Below, in pieces: positions 34,701-47,432 of a stretch of 64,000 bases of DNA. The DNA comes from Terana coerulea (Eukaryota; Basidiomycota; Agaricomycetes; Polyporales; Phanerochaetaceae), in assembly GCA_024811115.1 (NCBI GenBank), contig JAKOGH010000740.1:1-64000 (forward strand). The letters are read 5' to 3'. The stretch's first letter is position 1; the number at the start of each line of letters is the position of its first letter. A program made the translations under genes and the position numbers. The notes under the pieces were generated by a model. That model made no database searches and was not told where the DNA came from. It saw only the letters and a list, made by a program, of their open reading frames with translations.

Positions 34701-35010
34701 TGAGGCGCGGCGGCCGAGAGCGTAGATCCTTTCTGGGCAGAGGACGTCTCGGAGGGCGGACGAGGGCTCGCGTCTGACGGAGTCGGAGGTTGTGACTGAG
34801 GCTGCGATGACGAAGACGGAGTAGAGGGCTTGCTGGGCGCCGCGGAAGTGGGCGTGGTATCGCGGGAAGCGGGGGTATATCTTGTTGCGATGCGTTCTGC
34901 AGAGTTGGAGTATGTACGCCAGCGGGCGGAGAGTTTGTGATTCGCTGCGGGGAGCTATGCTGTGAGAGAACTTGCTGAGAATCTGAGGGCGGCGATGGAG
35001 CTGTATGCAT
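31766..35010 (-). CDS. Tandem-RRM RNA-binding protein, RBMS/MSSP-like (two apparent frameshifts)
   Basis: This is a predicted mRNA-binding regulator. From the ATG at 35010 it has a Ser/Pro/Gln-rich N-terminus and then RRM1 with RNP2 NVYINGLPPNYPEDKLLEL and RNP1 GYGFVLFGSVDAAAKC. RRM2 follows (TNLYIEGLPLTIEAQTLAAL, RIIAFVRLESRKSAEEVIER). A long Gln/Ala/Asn-rich C-terminal region contains MERLLLQAHQQKQREAARLA, RLAFTRQRNLTHAEARAQ and a glycine/alanine-rich end (EQARLA-TGA at 31766). Tandem RRMs with a short linker are the RBMS layout. Introns interrupt RRM1. One-base slips occur at 34924-34926 and 32596-32600 (adding one base gives NSPPRWRTYSNSAERIATRY and DNHGGSVYFGRRHRLAFTR). Low-complexity tails of this kind often drive RNP condensate formation (inference). 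Confidence 0.82.
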
Positions 35011-36986
35011 GATGAAAGAGACACCGAGACGTGCTGAACGAAAACGAGAGCTGTGCGAGGTCTAGAGCGATAGCGGATAGCGAAGCTGGGCTTAAAAGAG
35101 CCTGTAGGAGAGCGAGGCGGGAAAATGCAAAGGAGCGAGAGCTAGGGAGACGCGGAGTGGGTGTAAGTGGTATGCAGGTCGATGCAGCTGGTAGGAAGCG
35201 GCAAGGAGATTTTCGGGGATGGCGGAGATGGCAGGTGTGACGCGCTGACGGCAGGATAGATAGAGGAGTCAAGTATAACGGTAGTTGGGATCCAAATACA
35301 ATGTGTGCCGACGAGGGTCGAAGGACACTTGAAGGAGGGGAATGCAAGGAGACGAATGGGCTGTGAAGCGTACGTGCGTGTGCGGAAAACGGAGACGGGG
35401 ACGAGGAAAGGGCGCGGCGGCGAGAGACGAGGGCCGCCTTTATAGAGCGACGGCGGGCAGCAGCGCGAGACTCCACCGCCGACCGAATTCGCTCAAAATC
35501 CGTTCGTGGACGATGGATCAAACACATGGAAGACATGTGAAGGCGCAAGGGAGCCCAAATGCCGTGGGAAGCGCATCAGAATCGGCTGTGGTGGTGAGAA
35601 GACGCGTCTTCGGAGGACGATTGCTTGAGGCCGCGCAGCTGCTCTCGGTCATGCTGCCTCGCCCAGCGTGCATTTATCACCCCCGACGCACGAGAGCACA
35701 CGAAAACAGACGGACGCAGATCAGCTCCCGGTGCGCAACAGGCAGGTGCGAGCCAGCACTCACCGAAAGGGGGGTGGCGGCTTCGCAGCGACTTCGACAG
35801 TGGTTGGTTGGCTGCCTTCCTGAGAAGACCCCTCTGCGATCTTCCGGCGGCAGGCCCTGCCAGCGCGTCGAATCGTCGGTCCATTATGGAGGCGAGCTGA
35901 GGCCGACTCCGACTCCAATCAATCAGGAAGGGCCCAGCTCAGAGGCAGTGAGACCACCGCCGTCGGCGTCCACGCCAGCGACGTCAAGTTGCATGGCGGT
36001 CCACAAACCGGGTGCAGATCTCAGATCCCGAAAACAAACACAACCTGCCTCATATGGCAACTGTAGTGATCAGTCCGCCTCGCTTCGGCGCGTCCAAGCC
36101 AAGCCAAAGACAAAGCCGACAGAGTCCTGGGATACCAGAATCCGCAGGTGAAATACTACTGGTGATAGTAGTGGAGATACTCTCAGACGCTGCGATCAAC
36201 ATCCTCGGCGATGTCGGCGCCATACTGAAAGGATACTCTCGGAGTGTCAGTGGGTTCTACGAACCAACAGCGTTATTTAATTTGCTTAATACGTTACGCA
36301 AGCCTTCCCGGTGGTTTGTGATGGGATCCTCCCGCAAGGTGTAACGGAAAGACCTACGAAAGTCACGCTAGAAGTTAGCATATATATTATAATCATCCCA
36401 CCGGCAACGCATTAATGACTAATGAGGCTCAAGGCTGCCCCAAACTCCGGGCACCGATGCTCGAAGCAGCTGTCTGAGTTAAAATTCGGATGCCCTCCGT
36501 ATTCAACGACTCGAGCATTGGATGTCTGGTCTCGGGCTGAGGTTGTGAACGCCAGCCTGAGGGACGGAGGACAAAATAGACTTTTCGCGTGCTGTTGCTT
36601 ACAGAAGCATCAATGAGCCCTATGGTCAGTGGGAGCACCTTTGAGCGTCGGGGCTGGTAAATATCACACTTCGCACAAAGTATGAAATACCTACCAACTC
36701 GGTCAAACCGTTCCAACATGGGAGTCCTAATCTTACTATAAGATCTGCGCTGACTCGGACCTTGGTCCTTGATGCTTGAGTGTTCGACTAGCCAGAGACA
36801 GACAAGGATAAGAGCTTCAGGCCTCAGGCTGAGACCCACTCGCGATGAGGGAAGCAGCGTCCTATACTGTCTCGTGCAAGCTGCCACGTCAAACCAAGGT
36901 ACGATTAAAGGTAGTTAGATTCCTAGGTTAATTTAAGCGAATGACAGACTGGAAGTATACAATGAATCAAACCACATACAAATCAA
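35011..36986. other. Long intergenic region, RRM-gene 5' flank and downstream spacer
   Basis: The first 0.5 kb upstream of the RRM gene is purine-rich on the plus strand (pyrimidine-rich on the coding strand), typical of a fungal promoter and leader. Beyond that, about 1.4 kb has no supported gene. A 269-codon plus-strand frame here is rejected as coding (see rejected list). Confidence 0.4.
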
Positions 36987-39693
36987 TCAAAATGTCCTGG
37001 TCACAATACCTCTATGCTTCACTTCGCCCGTCCAAACCAGCCCCTCGCGCCCCGTCCCCTCGCACCTGCCCTCGCGCCTGCACTCCCCCGGGGGGAAGCT
37101 GAGCGGGCCCGCGCCAGGGCTGACCGCCTCGCTGTACCCGTCCTCGCCCTCGATGATGATCTTCATCGTGCGTTTGTCGATGCGGAAGCGCTTATTCTCA
37201 AGCGCGGCGCGCATGTCCTCCTCGCGGTGCGACGCGGCGAGCACGGGCCCGAGCTGGCTGTGCCCGCCAAGCGAGACCGCGGACGCGATCGTGCCCGGCG
37301 CGTGCGCGAGCACGAGGATGCGCCGCTCGCGCCGGTGCCAGAGCTGCAGGACCGTGCCGCACACGGCGAGCACGAACATCGCGGCCGCGAGCAGATGCGT
37401 CGCGACCGGGCTGTGGGGGCGGCGGTCAGCGGCCTGAGAGGTGCGCGGAAAGGCAGACGGAGGCGCACCTGAGGACGAGCCGCTTGTGCACGGTCTTGAT
37501 TTGGACCTCGACGGGGACGTCGTGCGGCATGAAGTACACCGTCTTTGCCACCAGCGAGAGGTACGTCGTCTGCACCATCCGCTACGATTAACACGTCCCG
37601 CACGCACATCGTCTTTGCAAGCACTCACATAGACTCGCTCAGCGAGAGAATTGAAGAAGCTGTTCTCGTACGCGGCCTCGAGGCCGCCCGTGATGCTCTG
37701 CGCCGCGTTGAAGATCGCCGCGGGCAACGCAAGCTGCACCGCGATCTGCCGCGCCGTCACGTACGGGTCCGGGTTCGTGTTCTCGATGGCGAAGAACATG
37801 CCGTTGTACGCCTGCCCGTTGAGCGGCGCGCCCGTCACATTGCCCGCGAACTGCGCGAGCTGCGGGTCCGCGCCGGTGTTCGAACCGAGGGGGCCGAGCT
37901 CCGTCACAGACGTGAGATTGCCCGACGCAAGGTCGATCGTCGCGGCGACGTCGTGCAGCGTGATGTTCGGCGTGCACATCGTCACGCTCGCCAGCGGCCG
38001 CGGCTGGTAGCTGAAGAACCAGAAGATGATGGGCCGGAACTGTTCGGGCACGGCGGTGAACTTCGCACACTGCGTCGTGTCGTCGATGGGCGCGACACCT
38101 GCACAGTACAGACCGTGAGGAAAAAGCCAGGAGACAGCCACGGATGCGTCGTACCGAATAGATTTACAGCCGTCTTGTTTACGGCCCAGGTGAACTGACA
38201 TCCGTCAAAGCTCGCGCTGTTCATCCACGTAGCTGAGTCGTCCGTCGGCTTCACCATACTCAACTACGTCAGACAAGAGGAAGCATGAGTACATTTTTGA
38301 CGTAGGTAGGAGTAGCAACACACTGAATTCGGGTCGGGGAGTATGCATGCGGGCTTACTGAGCACTGCGGTCGCGTTTGTAAACAGCGTGCCGTTCTTTA
38401 ACGAACGCGTTAGTCTATGAAGTACAACGGTCAATGAGGGCAAAATGTAGAGTGCGCTGTCAAGATCTACCTCTATGGGTGCGATGGTGTATCCCTTATG
38501 CACAAACCGCGGGTCTCCAATGTTGTACAAACCGTCCGCGGAGGCGTACCCAGCAGCAGTCAGGAATGCTATATTTGCCATAGCGTCAGCGACATCCAAC
38601 GCACTTATATTTTGGCGGGCTGCGTACATGTGAGGTCCTGGAAGTTGGAGTCTTGGTTCAGAGTGATCACTTGTTCGGTCAACGTGAACGTGGTGCCCGG
38701 TTCCAGCCAGAATATATCCTGCACTGTGAAAAGCGCGGCCGCGAGCGGTTGGAAGAAGAAGGTGAGGATGACGAGGAGCGAGCCGAGCGTGACGAGCCAG
38801 TGTCGGTTCTGTGCGGCAATTGACCATACGAAGAAGGTGCTGGCAGCCACAGACTGCTCAGCTCTTCGCTACCCTGCGGGCAAGAAATGACAACTTACTG
38901 AGTGCGGGTGTAGTCAAGCAGAAGGCTGCGTTGCGGCGGCGAGTTGCCTTGCGCAAGGTCGACATAGGGCTGCAGCCGTCTGATCTCAATGTCCGTCCAT
39001 GTCCAGAGGCCAGCGAAAAACATCGACACGGCGACAGGCGGAAATGTCTAAAATACCCCTTCAGTATACGGGTGTGTCTCGGCCCGAGCACGCTGACGCA
39101 CGTATACATAGTGCAGGAATCCGCCCTGGCTGGCAAACGAGCCGGAGGTTGACCATCCTGCAGAGAAGATTCAGCTCCACTTCGCGCGTCGGTAGTTCAG
39201 GAGATGACGCATGCCTTGATACTTCTGACTGAAATGCAACGCAACCTCAAACGCAATACCTCCGGCTCCCATGGCGCATACCAACGGAATCCAGAAGTAT
39301 AGGCGAAGAGGAAGGGGCGTCCATGGAGCTGCAACGAGTGGTTGCGAATGATGGGCTGTTAGCGGTGCGTCAGGATGTTATGCGCATACGAGGCGCACTA
39401 TCGAAACGCACCCCCGAGTCGCTGGGCTCGCTGGGGACCCATGGTCTTGGTTTCTCCTCAGGATATGGCGTGTGTCGCTCCGACATTTGCGAATATGAGA
39501 GGAGGCCCTCGCCGCTCAGGTTCTCCACATCTAGGTTGTTGACAGAGGGAGGGTAGGTCGCGTATTGGCCAGGGCCTGGCGAGGCAGCCCTTGAGTGCCC
39601 GCCGATGTCAATAACACGATCCAATACCGAACCCGCATCTGGAGGCGGGGTCGGTTGTCTCCGCAACGGCCGCATGTCGAACTCCGCGGACAT
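36987..39693 (-). CDS. DUF3433-like multispanning membrane protein with large extracytoplasmic region
   Basis: The start MSAEFDMRPLRRQPTPPPDA opens a Pro/Ser-rich cytosolic tail. After an intron come PLRLYFWIPLVCAMGAGG (TM1), FFAGLWTWTDIEIRRLQPYV and YVWSIAAQNRHWLVTLGSL with VILTFFFQPLAAALF (TM). A long non-cytosolic region follows with potential N-glycosylation sites (NNxS/T-like words such as NGTLFTNAT, NITL, NLTS) and the cysteine motif FDGCQFTW. A final helix (THLLAAAMFVLAVCGTVLQL) and a charged tail end GIVTRTF-TGA. Several short introns are present. The (W/Y)xWSxAAxNRHWLVTLG segment and repeated topology match the fungal DUF3433 family. Function unknown. The first exon junction near 39360-39410 may contain one missing G. 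An upstream start at 39831 is possible. Confidence 0.72.
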
Positions 39694-41351
39694 GTCTTTG
39701 AATAGGTTAGCGAAAGAGAATGTAAGAAAAAGCTGTAAGGTACGAAGGTCGTAGGGAAGGTCGTGTGCAAGTTGGGTTCGTCGAGAAAGCCACGAGCGGG
39801 AGTGGGGTGACCTCGCAACATCTCCCGCCAAGATATCCTCCCGCTCACAACCCGCACATCCTCGTTCGGGCCTCAGCTGTGTAGGATTGCTGACATATAT
39901 TTCGCGGCGTGCGGTAGATGCAATGTATGCAGCGTATCATTGAAACATCTCCTACAACCGCGTTGACCGAGGTTCCCATCAACGTTGAAGGCCGTAGTGC
40001 AGGTTGGGGATAGGCGAGGCCGACCAAGACCGGTGATTTCCCCGGTAACAGGCGAGTCGTGGGGTCGGCACCATGTGAGCACAGCCAGTCGGGATGCAGA
40101 ACGCTCCCGAGGCGGGTTGAGCTGGATCAGCGGCCCTTGTACCTGGTGTGGCGCAAAGTGAGACATGCAAGGTTACGTGCTGATCTTCCGTTCGGCGGCG
40201 AGGCGATGTCGAAGAGAATATGTAGTGTTGATGACGCTTGGCCGGGAGAGTGAGAGGGCAGAATGTAAGAGTAGTGGTTGCACAGGCATAAAGAGTCTAG
40301 GCCGAGTCACACTGGTGGAAATGGATTAAGCAAGCTGCTTACAGTGAGTGAACAGACCCTTAGAAGCATGTGGGGACAGCTCAGGGACAGCACACTCGGC
40401 AGAAAGAAAGCTTGGATGCGATTATGGGAGCAGTGCGTAATGGTCGACATGTAACTGAAAACTGTGAGGAGGTCTGCAACGCAGTTGTCAGAGCACAGAA
40501 ACAAGAGCACACAAAAGGATACCACAAGGCATCATGAGCTCCCTGTGAAGGCCCTGGAGACTTCCTCTTGCATCGATAGCTTGACCAAAGCAACCAGGGG
40601 CATTGGATTGCATGGCTCAAAGTGATGCTTCAGATTGGACGTTGAACTAAGCAAAGGACACACAGGTAGTGCGACAAATAAAATGCATTTATTCATACCG
40701 ATGGACATTCCCAACTTAAAGCTGCCCTACTCAGCGACGCAAGACTCTCAGATATGGAGCGAGTTGGCCATGTCCCTCACTGAGAAGGGTTTGAAAGGTC
40801 ACTTGCTGATGCCGAGAGCAGGGAAACTAGCAACAAGTAAGGGGACATAGGAAGGGACAATAGAGTCGAGTGAGGTATATGTTGGACCATTTGCTGGCAA
40901 AGCGAGGAGCGACCCGTGTTCGACGATGGCGGACAAGACAAGGACAAGAGCAAACATTACGGGCGCGACTTTAGCGTGACAGCTCGTGACGGCACGCAGT
41001 GACTGATGCGTCTGATGCGCTCCCGTACCCTTGCGGCCAAGCCGACGCGGCTTCGAATTCGACCTTGACCGGAGCCTGAGCGACAATTCTCCCCCGGAGC
41101 ATCGAGCAACTGGGTTCACTCAGGCCTCAGAGCCACTCTGACAGAGCCTTTACGCTGTGCCAATTGCCTACAGGCCTCTCGCCGCATCATCGCTCCCCGC
41201 GCTCGAGCTTGGCTCCTTCTCTCATACATCGCATACCTGAGCTGTGGTCGTAAACACCTACGAGGACTCCCCCCGCTTATATTTCGTTTGCGAGACGGTG
41301 AGTTGTCATGTACCAGCTCGATTTGTTAGCTCTCTAACCTATGCTCCCCAG
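39694..41351. other. Intergenic region with a 5'-UTR intron at its right end
   Basis: About 1.6 kb has no supported gene. The divergent neighbours place two promoters here. The last 54 nt (41298-41351), GTGAGT...CTCTAACCTATGCTCCCCAG, have a donor, branch point and acceptor, and end exactly at the ATG of the next gene. They look like a 5'-UTR intron. Confidence 0.5.
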
Positions 41352-42863
41352 ATGCGAGTTCAAAAAGCTGCCATAAGCCACGCCTCGTCCGAGGCGGTGG
41401 TAAACCCTTCGCGCACCACTAACAGACAACCGCACATCCCGCCAGAATTATGCGACATTGTGATAGACTATTTACACGAACACAAACCCTCTCTGTCAAA
41501 TTGCAGCCTTGTATCCCGCGCTTGGCTCCATACGGCTCGCTATCATCTCTTCGACTTTGTTAACGTCCATTGCGAGCGGGATCGGAAGGCCTTCGAGAAT
41601 TTCGTGCGGTATTTGCAAGCCACGCCGACCATACGCCAATACATCAAGGACTTATGCTTCGATGGATATAACGCTGGCCACAGCTCTCATGAGCGCATAC
41701 AACCGACCTACTTGACCGCTGTCACGTCGCTTTTACCCAAGTTGCACACCCTGTCTATCATCAACTGTGCATGGGCACCATCCGGTGACGACTTGCAAGC
41801 CCCATCACCAGAGAATTTAAAACCTCTGCGACATTTATATATCAACTCCTTCTCCGCCGACGGCGAACACTCGGGTGACAAGCTGCGCATTCTCCGGAGC
41901 TTCTCGCATATAGACCTGCTTGACCTTGCCAACGTGTGGCTCGGTCACTTCGATTTGGACTTGGACGAGGAGAGAGACGGCAACGACTGCAACTCGCCTC
42001 TCCAAGCTGACATCGACGCGCTCGCGATATCCATGTCAAACATATGCCTGACCTTCCTCGATTATCTACGCATCCAGCCGTTCATGAAGACCATCCGATC
42101 GCTCAGGGTGTTTGACTTATTTGACGCTGATTACTTGGAAGAGCATGAAGACTTGCTTTACGTGGGGGAATTACTCAAAGACACGCTTGCTACTTCACTT
42201 GACGACCTTCAGCTACACTTACCCCGTCTGAAAGGCGGAGGTAAGTCATTCTCATTGCCGTACCTTATGTGAAGCCCCTGGCTCATGTCGCCAACAGAAA
42301 CTGCGGATATCTATACTCGGCTCAACCTTTCGTCGTGTCTTGCTTTGACGACTTTCGGCGTGAGGATGACTCATCGGCTCAATACTGAAGTGGATGAAGA
42401 GGAGTCAACAAACAACAACGCCAACGAAGGCGCAGTTGCTGATGCGGATCTCGATGTTGGGGCCCCGCAGCCAAGAGCTGAAGCTATTCATGCCCAAGGT
42501 GCACAAGCTCGTGCGGCTTCGCCGGCCAATGCTTGCTACACACGTGAAGAATGGCGCGCCCTCGTCGTCTTGTTCTCGGAACTCCCTGCAACAACCAAGC
42601 ATCTATTGTTGGATATCGAGATCGAAGGCTCAGACGAGGAAGTTTTAGCCCACCTGCAAGACGGTCCTGACTGGGATGGCATAGGGAATGCCCTCGCGCA
42701 ATTGCCGTTGCTGGAGGGGTTTGGATTACGTCGCCTGAAGGAGAATTCTTTCCGCTTGGTACAATGGACGCCGGGTCAACGGGATCTGTTTCAGCGCAAG
42801 TTGGGCGATACTTTGACGTTCGTGGAACAATCCCAGCTGCGTACGGCCTGGTCAGTGCTCTAA
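41352..42863 (+). CDS. F-box-like protein
   Basis: The protein starts MRVQKAAISHASSEAVVNP. The F-box-like helices are HIPPELCDIVIDYLHEHKPS and LSNCSLVSRAWLHTARYHLF, which is the compact version typical of Agaricomycete expansions. Leucine-rich segments follow (SLLPKLHTLSIINCAW, LKPLRHLYINSF), then an acidic, low-complexity insert (VDEEESTNNNANEGAVADAD) and a C-terminal region ending QLRTAWSVL-TAA. One intron (42241-42297) is removed. The frame is intact at about 485 aa. Probably a substrate adaptor of an SCF ubiquitin ligase by family. No target is indicated. Confidence 0.8.
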
Positions 42864-43253
42864 TACTTCGCGTCTTCAGCGTACTTACATCTAGTAGGCC
42901 TTCCAAGTGATGCTGCATGTATCGGCTCTGTATTGCGGCTATCGGTGCTTATGCTGGCTATTACAGTACAGAAACAACATCGGGCAGGTTGGTTGGGCGA
43001 ATAACGATGTTGGGGATACATATCGTAGACTCGGCTAACGACGCGGACGTGTATTTCTACAAATACTTCTAGATACCAGCAGATTGGTATACATAATGTT
43101 CATATTGTTCTTGCATTTTTCAATCAATTCTGGACACTCCGTATCCCTATTTCTGCTCAATGCACCATGGCGAAGCAGCGTCCCAGGTGTAGCCAAACAA
43201 GAAGACAAACACGACACCGTGACTTGACCGTAGTTTCAGAGGCGCCCACCACC
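42864..43253. other. Intergenic spacer with RRF promoter
   Basis: 0.4 kb lies between an F-box stop and the RRF start. The ATG at 43254 is preceded by CCCACCACC, a strong Kozak-like context. No other gene. Confidence 0.5.
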
Positions 43254-44213
43254 ATGTCGCTCGTTCGAACCGCCCTCGCTGGTTCATCTCGCTGCCTGGG
43301 ACTCGGGAAACCACTACTTGCCCTCCGTCAGCCATGTCGTTTGCCCGTCATCACCGAGGTTTCCAGCGTGCGGAGGTCCTCGGGGTTCAAAAAGAATAAA
43401 AAGAAGAAGAACGACGAGGAGGACGAGTGGGACGACCAGCCGCACAGCGGGAAGCACGCCGTGAACACGGAGACCCTCGTCCCGGGCTCGCAGCGCATCC
43501 TCGCTGGCGAGGTCTACACGAAAGCTGAGGAGGCGATGAAAGGCATCGTGGACAAGTACCGCAAGGAGGTGGCGATGCTCGAGGCGCGTGCCACGGGCCG
43601 TGTCACGCCCTCCCTGCTCGCCCCTGTGCGAGTCGTCCTCCCTCACACTACAGACGGGAACGGCGTACGGCTCGAGGAGATCTCGACGGTGGGCGTGCGC
43701 GAGGGAACCACGCTTATTATCACCGTGTTCGAGGAGCATGTGCGTACCATGTCCGCTATACATCCGCCTGCACTTGCGCTGAAGTCAGTAGACCTTGAAA
43801 GCGGTGGAGAAAGCGGTGTACGACGCGAAGTTGGCGGGTATTGTTCCACAGAGGGCGGACGCTAGGACGATAAAGATACCAATACCCAAGTATGTTGCGC
43901 GTATACCTTGACGCCGCCGTTAGCTAACAACTCTGCTACAAGGCCGACGGTAGAGGCTCGACACGCTCTGTATACTGCTTCACAACGCCAAGCGGAAGAT
44001 GCTCGTGTGCACATACGGAAACAACATTCTAATGCTGTGAAGAAAGGTGCTTTCAAAAAGCGCTCGCCGGAGCTGGACGAAGTGCGTGAACTCAGCCTAG
44101 AGATTCAGTATAGATGCTCATCTTTGCACTAGCTCCAAGAACTCTGTGACAAGTATGTTGCTGAGATCGACAAGGCCTTGGCGGACTTGAAGAAGAGCGT
44201 TGGTGCGAAGTAG
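43254..44213 (+). CDS. RRF1: Mitochondrial ribosome-recycling factor (RRF1 type)
   Basis: It splits post-termination mitoribosomes together with EF-G2. A 40-50 residue presequence rich in Arg, Ser and Leu (MSLVRTALAGSSRCLGLG...VRRSSG) is followed by a lysine cluster and then the RRF fold. Landmarks are RVTPSLLAPVRVVLP, LEEISTVGVREGTTLIITVF (the tip), a TLKAVEKAVYDAKLAGIVPQ segment, IKIPIPKPTVEARH and the C-terminal helix LQELCDKYVAEIDKALADLK ending VGAK-TAG. Three introns are removed with the frame intact. Length is normal for a fungal mitochondrial RRF. Confidence 0.93.
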
Positions 44214-44296
44214 ACACGGTAAACAGTATGAATTCCCGTATAAAAATCATTACAGTGAGTATAGATACAGCGACATAGATCGTCTTACGCGACCAT

Positions 44297-45508
44297 CTAT
44301 CCGAACCGTCTATTCAAGCCGTCGTATATCAGGAATATCATCGCACTACTGGGCACAGCCCTTGCGACTGTGATACCGCAGCCAGCATATAGTCCCTTGA
44401 GGCCCTTCGCCCTGTACATCGCCCGCGCGGTCGCCACGAACGACGGATACGGCTCGCCAGGAGCTCGCGGGCGCAGCTCCGCCTCGGTCTGTACCGCGCT
44501 CTTCACCGTGTCGGCCGGGAACAGCGCAAAGTTGTACGCAACGCCGGCGCACGCGCCAGACACCGCGGACTCCCATGCCTTCAGCTCGTGCTTGCCACCT
44601 TGCGAGGAGCCGCCGCGCAGGGGAGACGAGAGGCGTGCGACGGCTTCTTTGGAGCCAAACCAGGCAACGCCGCCGCCGGTCTCGCGAATAAGAGTGCCTG
44701 TTTGGCCGAGCCAAAGCCCTTTGAGACCGTTTGTCCGAACGACGGATTTGAGGACTGCGATGGGTCCAGGAAGCTTCTTCAGTGTCGCCTCAGGTGCTGG
44801 CACGCCAGGTTTTGCGGCTACATCAGTTCGTATTGAGCCTGCGGCGGGAAGAAGCATCTGGACCTGCATCTTGCATTTAACAAGTTCTATGGGTGTCCTA
44901 TGTGTACCCGGCTCAGTGTCCGCATGCACGTAAATTACATAGAACGCACAGGAAGAAGCTCGTAATAGCACCTGCTCCTGCGGCCGCGACGGACAGTTCG
45001 CCGAGAGATAATTCTTCGTGAAGTGGCTTGCTCGTGCACCAGCGCAGCGCGTTTTGCAGTTCGTTGTACGACAAGAACAAGGATGCATTTTCAGCCATGG
45101 CCCCGACTATGGGCGCAGGCAGACCCTACTCACCAGCAGACACGCATGTTAATACAGTGACCGCATACGCAAGAACCTGGTACACGCACCCGATACAGCC
45201 CTCGCACGCCCTCCTTCTTCCACGTCTGCACCAAGCAGTCTATGGGTCCGCTGAACCGGGCGGTCGCGTCGAGGACCTGCGACTGCAGGCGGACCTTCGT
45301 GAGGTCGAACGGGTGCTCGAGCACCTTGGCTGTCATCCCCGCAATCTACAGCATACGCAACAGTAAGCGACCGCGAAGCCAACACGGCAATGTACAGAGG
45401 GATGCTACGGACACTACCGAATGCGACGTCCTTGGCGGCGCGCACAGCGACGGACGACCCATGACTCGAGCCTGCGGCGGGGTTCAGCGCATCCGGAGGG
45501 GCCTCCAT
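44297..45508 (-). CDS. ORT1: Mitochondrial carrier, ornithine/arginine (ORT1/ARG11) type
   Basis: This SLC25 protein has three repeats, each with the PX(D/E)XX(K/R) signature: HPFDLTKVRLQ, TPIELVKCKMQVQ and FPADTVKS. Six hydrophobic helices are present. The first two repeat motifs, together with GLWLGQTGTLIRETGGGVAW and ending SSAMIFLIYDGLNRRFG-stop, match fungal ornithine carriers that export ornithine from the matrix for arginine synthesis. It begins MEAPPDALNPAAGSS at 45508. Introns after DVAFGS, GVRGLYR and ITSFFL are removed with the frame intact. Substrate assignment rests on family resemblance only. It is tail to tail with the RRF gene, with less than 100 bp between. Confidence 0.88.
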
Positions 45509-45917
45509 TCGAGTTTTTGGTCTCAGACAGGGAGTGGAGGGAGAAGGAAAGAAAGATGGGTACGCCGAGGAAAATTGAAGACGCGCTAGCAGGTCATGTC
45601 GTGTCGGGCAGCACGTTCAGGATAGGACCCAGGTGAGTGACGGAACAGAGCCTGTACGGAGCCAGTCGCCCAAAAAACGGATCCCGCTATTAAGCCTCAG
45701 ACCTCAAGCGCCGTTAGGCTCTGGCATGGCGGACAGACGTTCTGGCGAGTGGCCAATGGCAATTACTCGTACATTGCGAGAAGCAGGATGTAGCTGCGCT
45801 GTAGGGTATGCGTGGTGTACATGCAGGCGTCTAGTGATGTCCGAAACAAAAATACAAACATAAAGAGATACATCCAGAAAAATAGTGTCCGACGGGGAGG
45901 AGCAGGAATCCCAATAA
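45509..45917. other. Intergenic region between carrier and GH16 genes
   Basis: This 0.4 kb should carry the carrier promoter and the 3' flank of the GH16 gene. No gene or repeat recognised. Confidence 0.45.
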
Positions 45918-47432
45918 CTAGAGCAATAAGGAGATACAGGCAGCAAATGCGGACGTCATAAAGAGGAGGCCGAAGCTCACTGCAGCGGAGGTAGCCCCTG
46001 AGGAAGGCGGCGAGCTTCCGCCAGTGAGCTGTGTGGGTGCAGGGATCGGATCCGACAGAACCTGGGGTGACAGAGGAGGCCCCGAGGGTCGTAGGAGAGG
46101 TAGTACCCACCGAAACGGAGGTAGGTGTGCTCTGGGGATTTGGGTTTGCAGCGTTGGTGGTCGTGTACGTCCGGACGTAGGAAATCTCAAAGTAAGCGTT
46201 GTCGTACTTGGGACTACCAGGGCCGACCACGTTGTCCAAATACTGCAGCAGAACAAAGTTCAGCGTAGTAAATGACTGTTATGTTAAACACTAACGCAGT
46301 TGCCGGTTGGTCCGGACGAGCCGCATTGCGGGCCATATATTGCGGGCACGCCAGCCCTGTGTACGGGTCAGGTCAAGCCGCGTGGAAGTAATCAAGGTGG
46401 CAACCCACCAGTCGCCGCATAGCGCAATGTCGAGCACGATCTGCTGCGCCGTGAAGAACTGCGTAAGGTTACACTGCGGACTCGTGGGGTACGAGGCAGA
46501 AGGCACTCCGAAATCAGAGATGTCGATGGATGAGGTTGAGGTCGCGTGAGTAAGCGAAGCAGGTACGTCCGCTCTCTGTGTCACAAAAGTCAGCTCATAG
46601 AATTACCGGAAGCTAGACGCGGCTTACACTCCAGAACCACATGCTGGAGAGTACGCCATAAGCACAATGTCGCACGGAGAGGATGAGGTACGCACTATAT
46701 GCCACTGACGTCGAACTGCGTTGCCCACACGCCCCCCTCCGGCAGCGGCAAATCCAGGCCCATAGCTATTGGGCTGGTTCTCCACCACTACGCATCCTGA
46801 GCCAGGCGAACAATCCAACCCTCTGCTTAACCCCGTCTGTGGCGCATTGTCCGAGTGTATGCAGCCCGCGGTGGTGTGCAGAGCCATTTGGTTGTTGGGG
46901 TTAAGGTTGATGCTCTCGACGATGTCTATCTCTCCGTCATCTGGCCACAGCGGACCCTTCGACCAGAACGCCGGCCAAACCGAGCAGCCGTAGGGTATGT
47001 GCAGAGCGTCGAAGACCCATAAACTGCCGTAATCGTAGAAGTCGTGAGTCGTGATTCGTATCTACAGCTTCTTAATGTCAATCCAGGATGTCGAGGAGTG
47101 GAGCACATACGCTATTGCGGGTTTCGTTGACGGCAACATTCGTAAAGTTGTCTGACCTTGAGAATAGCATGTCCGGCGTCGTTGATGTAGGCGAGGTGTT
47201 GAGATGTCGCAGTAGGTTCGTCAACCCACCATGAATTGCCTGTGGCGCATGAGTATTTTTGGAGCGCAGGAGAAGCTGCTCGACGCACCGAGTGTGAGAT
47301 TGTCCCAGTACCCGTAGAAGTCCCACCCTTCGAAGAACGTCTGTCCGGAGTAGTCCCGAAGGACATCGAAGGCTGACGCCCCCGCAGCCCCAACACCAAG
47401 CAGGCCGAAGCCAACAGTCGTCCACGCCGCAT
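45918..47432 (-). CDS. GH16 family secreted beta-glucanase with GPI-type C-terminus (apparent frameshifts)
   Basis: Family 16 enzymes hydrolyse or remodel beta-1,3(1,4/1,6)-glucans of the fungal wall. The signal peptide MRRGRLLASACLVLGAAGA appears once one base is added at the C run 47388-47391 (coding-strand G run). It is followed by FFEGWDFYGYWDNLTLG, a segment near 47170, DFYDYGSLWVFDALHIP, WPAFWSKGPLWPDDGEIDIV (the ExDxxE catalytic motif) and LNPNNQMALHTTAGC. The later part has YGPGFAAAGGG, NAYFEISYVRTYT, a Ser/Thr/Pro linker and a C-terminal hydrophobic GPI-attachment-like signal (SFGLLFMTSAFAACISLLL-TAG). Other frame slips occur near 47150 (one extra or two missing bases) and in the Ser/Thr linker near 46050. 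All expected catalytic residues are present. Confidence 0.82.

Noticed and set aside
35342..36151. 269-codon plus-strand open frame upstream of the RRM gene
   Set aside because: The translation is Arg/Ser-rich and low-complexity, overlaps the RRM gene's promoter and another open frame, and shows no family or splice logic. It is an open-frame artefact of GC-rich sequence.
37014..38198. Several overlapping long plus-strand frames opposite the DUF3433-like gene
   Set aside because: They mirror GC-rich exons of the minus-strand gene; only the minus frame has transmembrane segments and family motifs.
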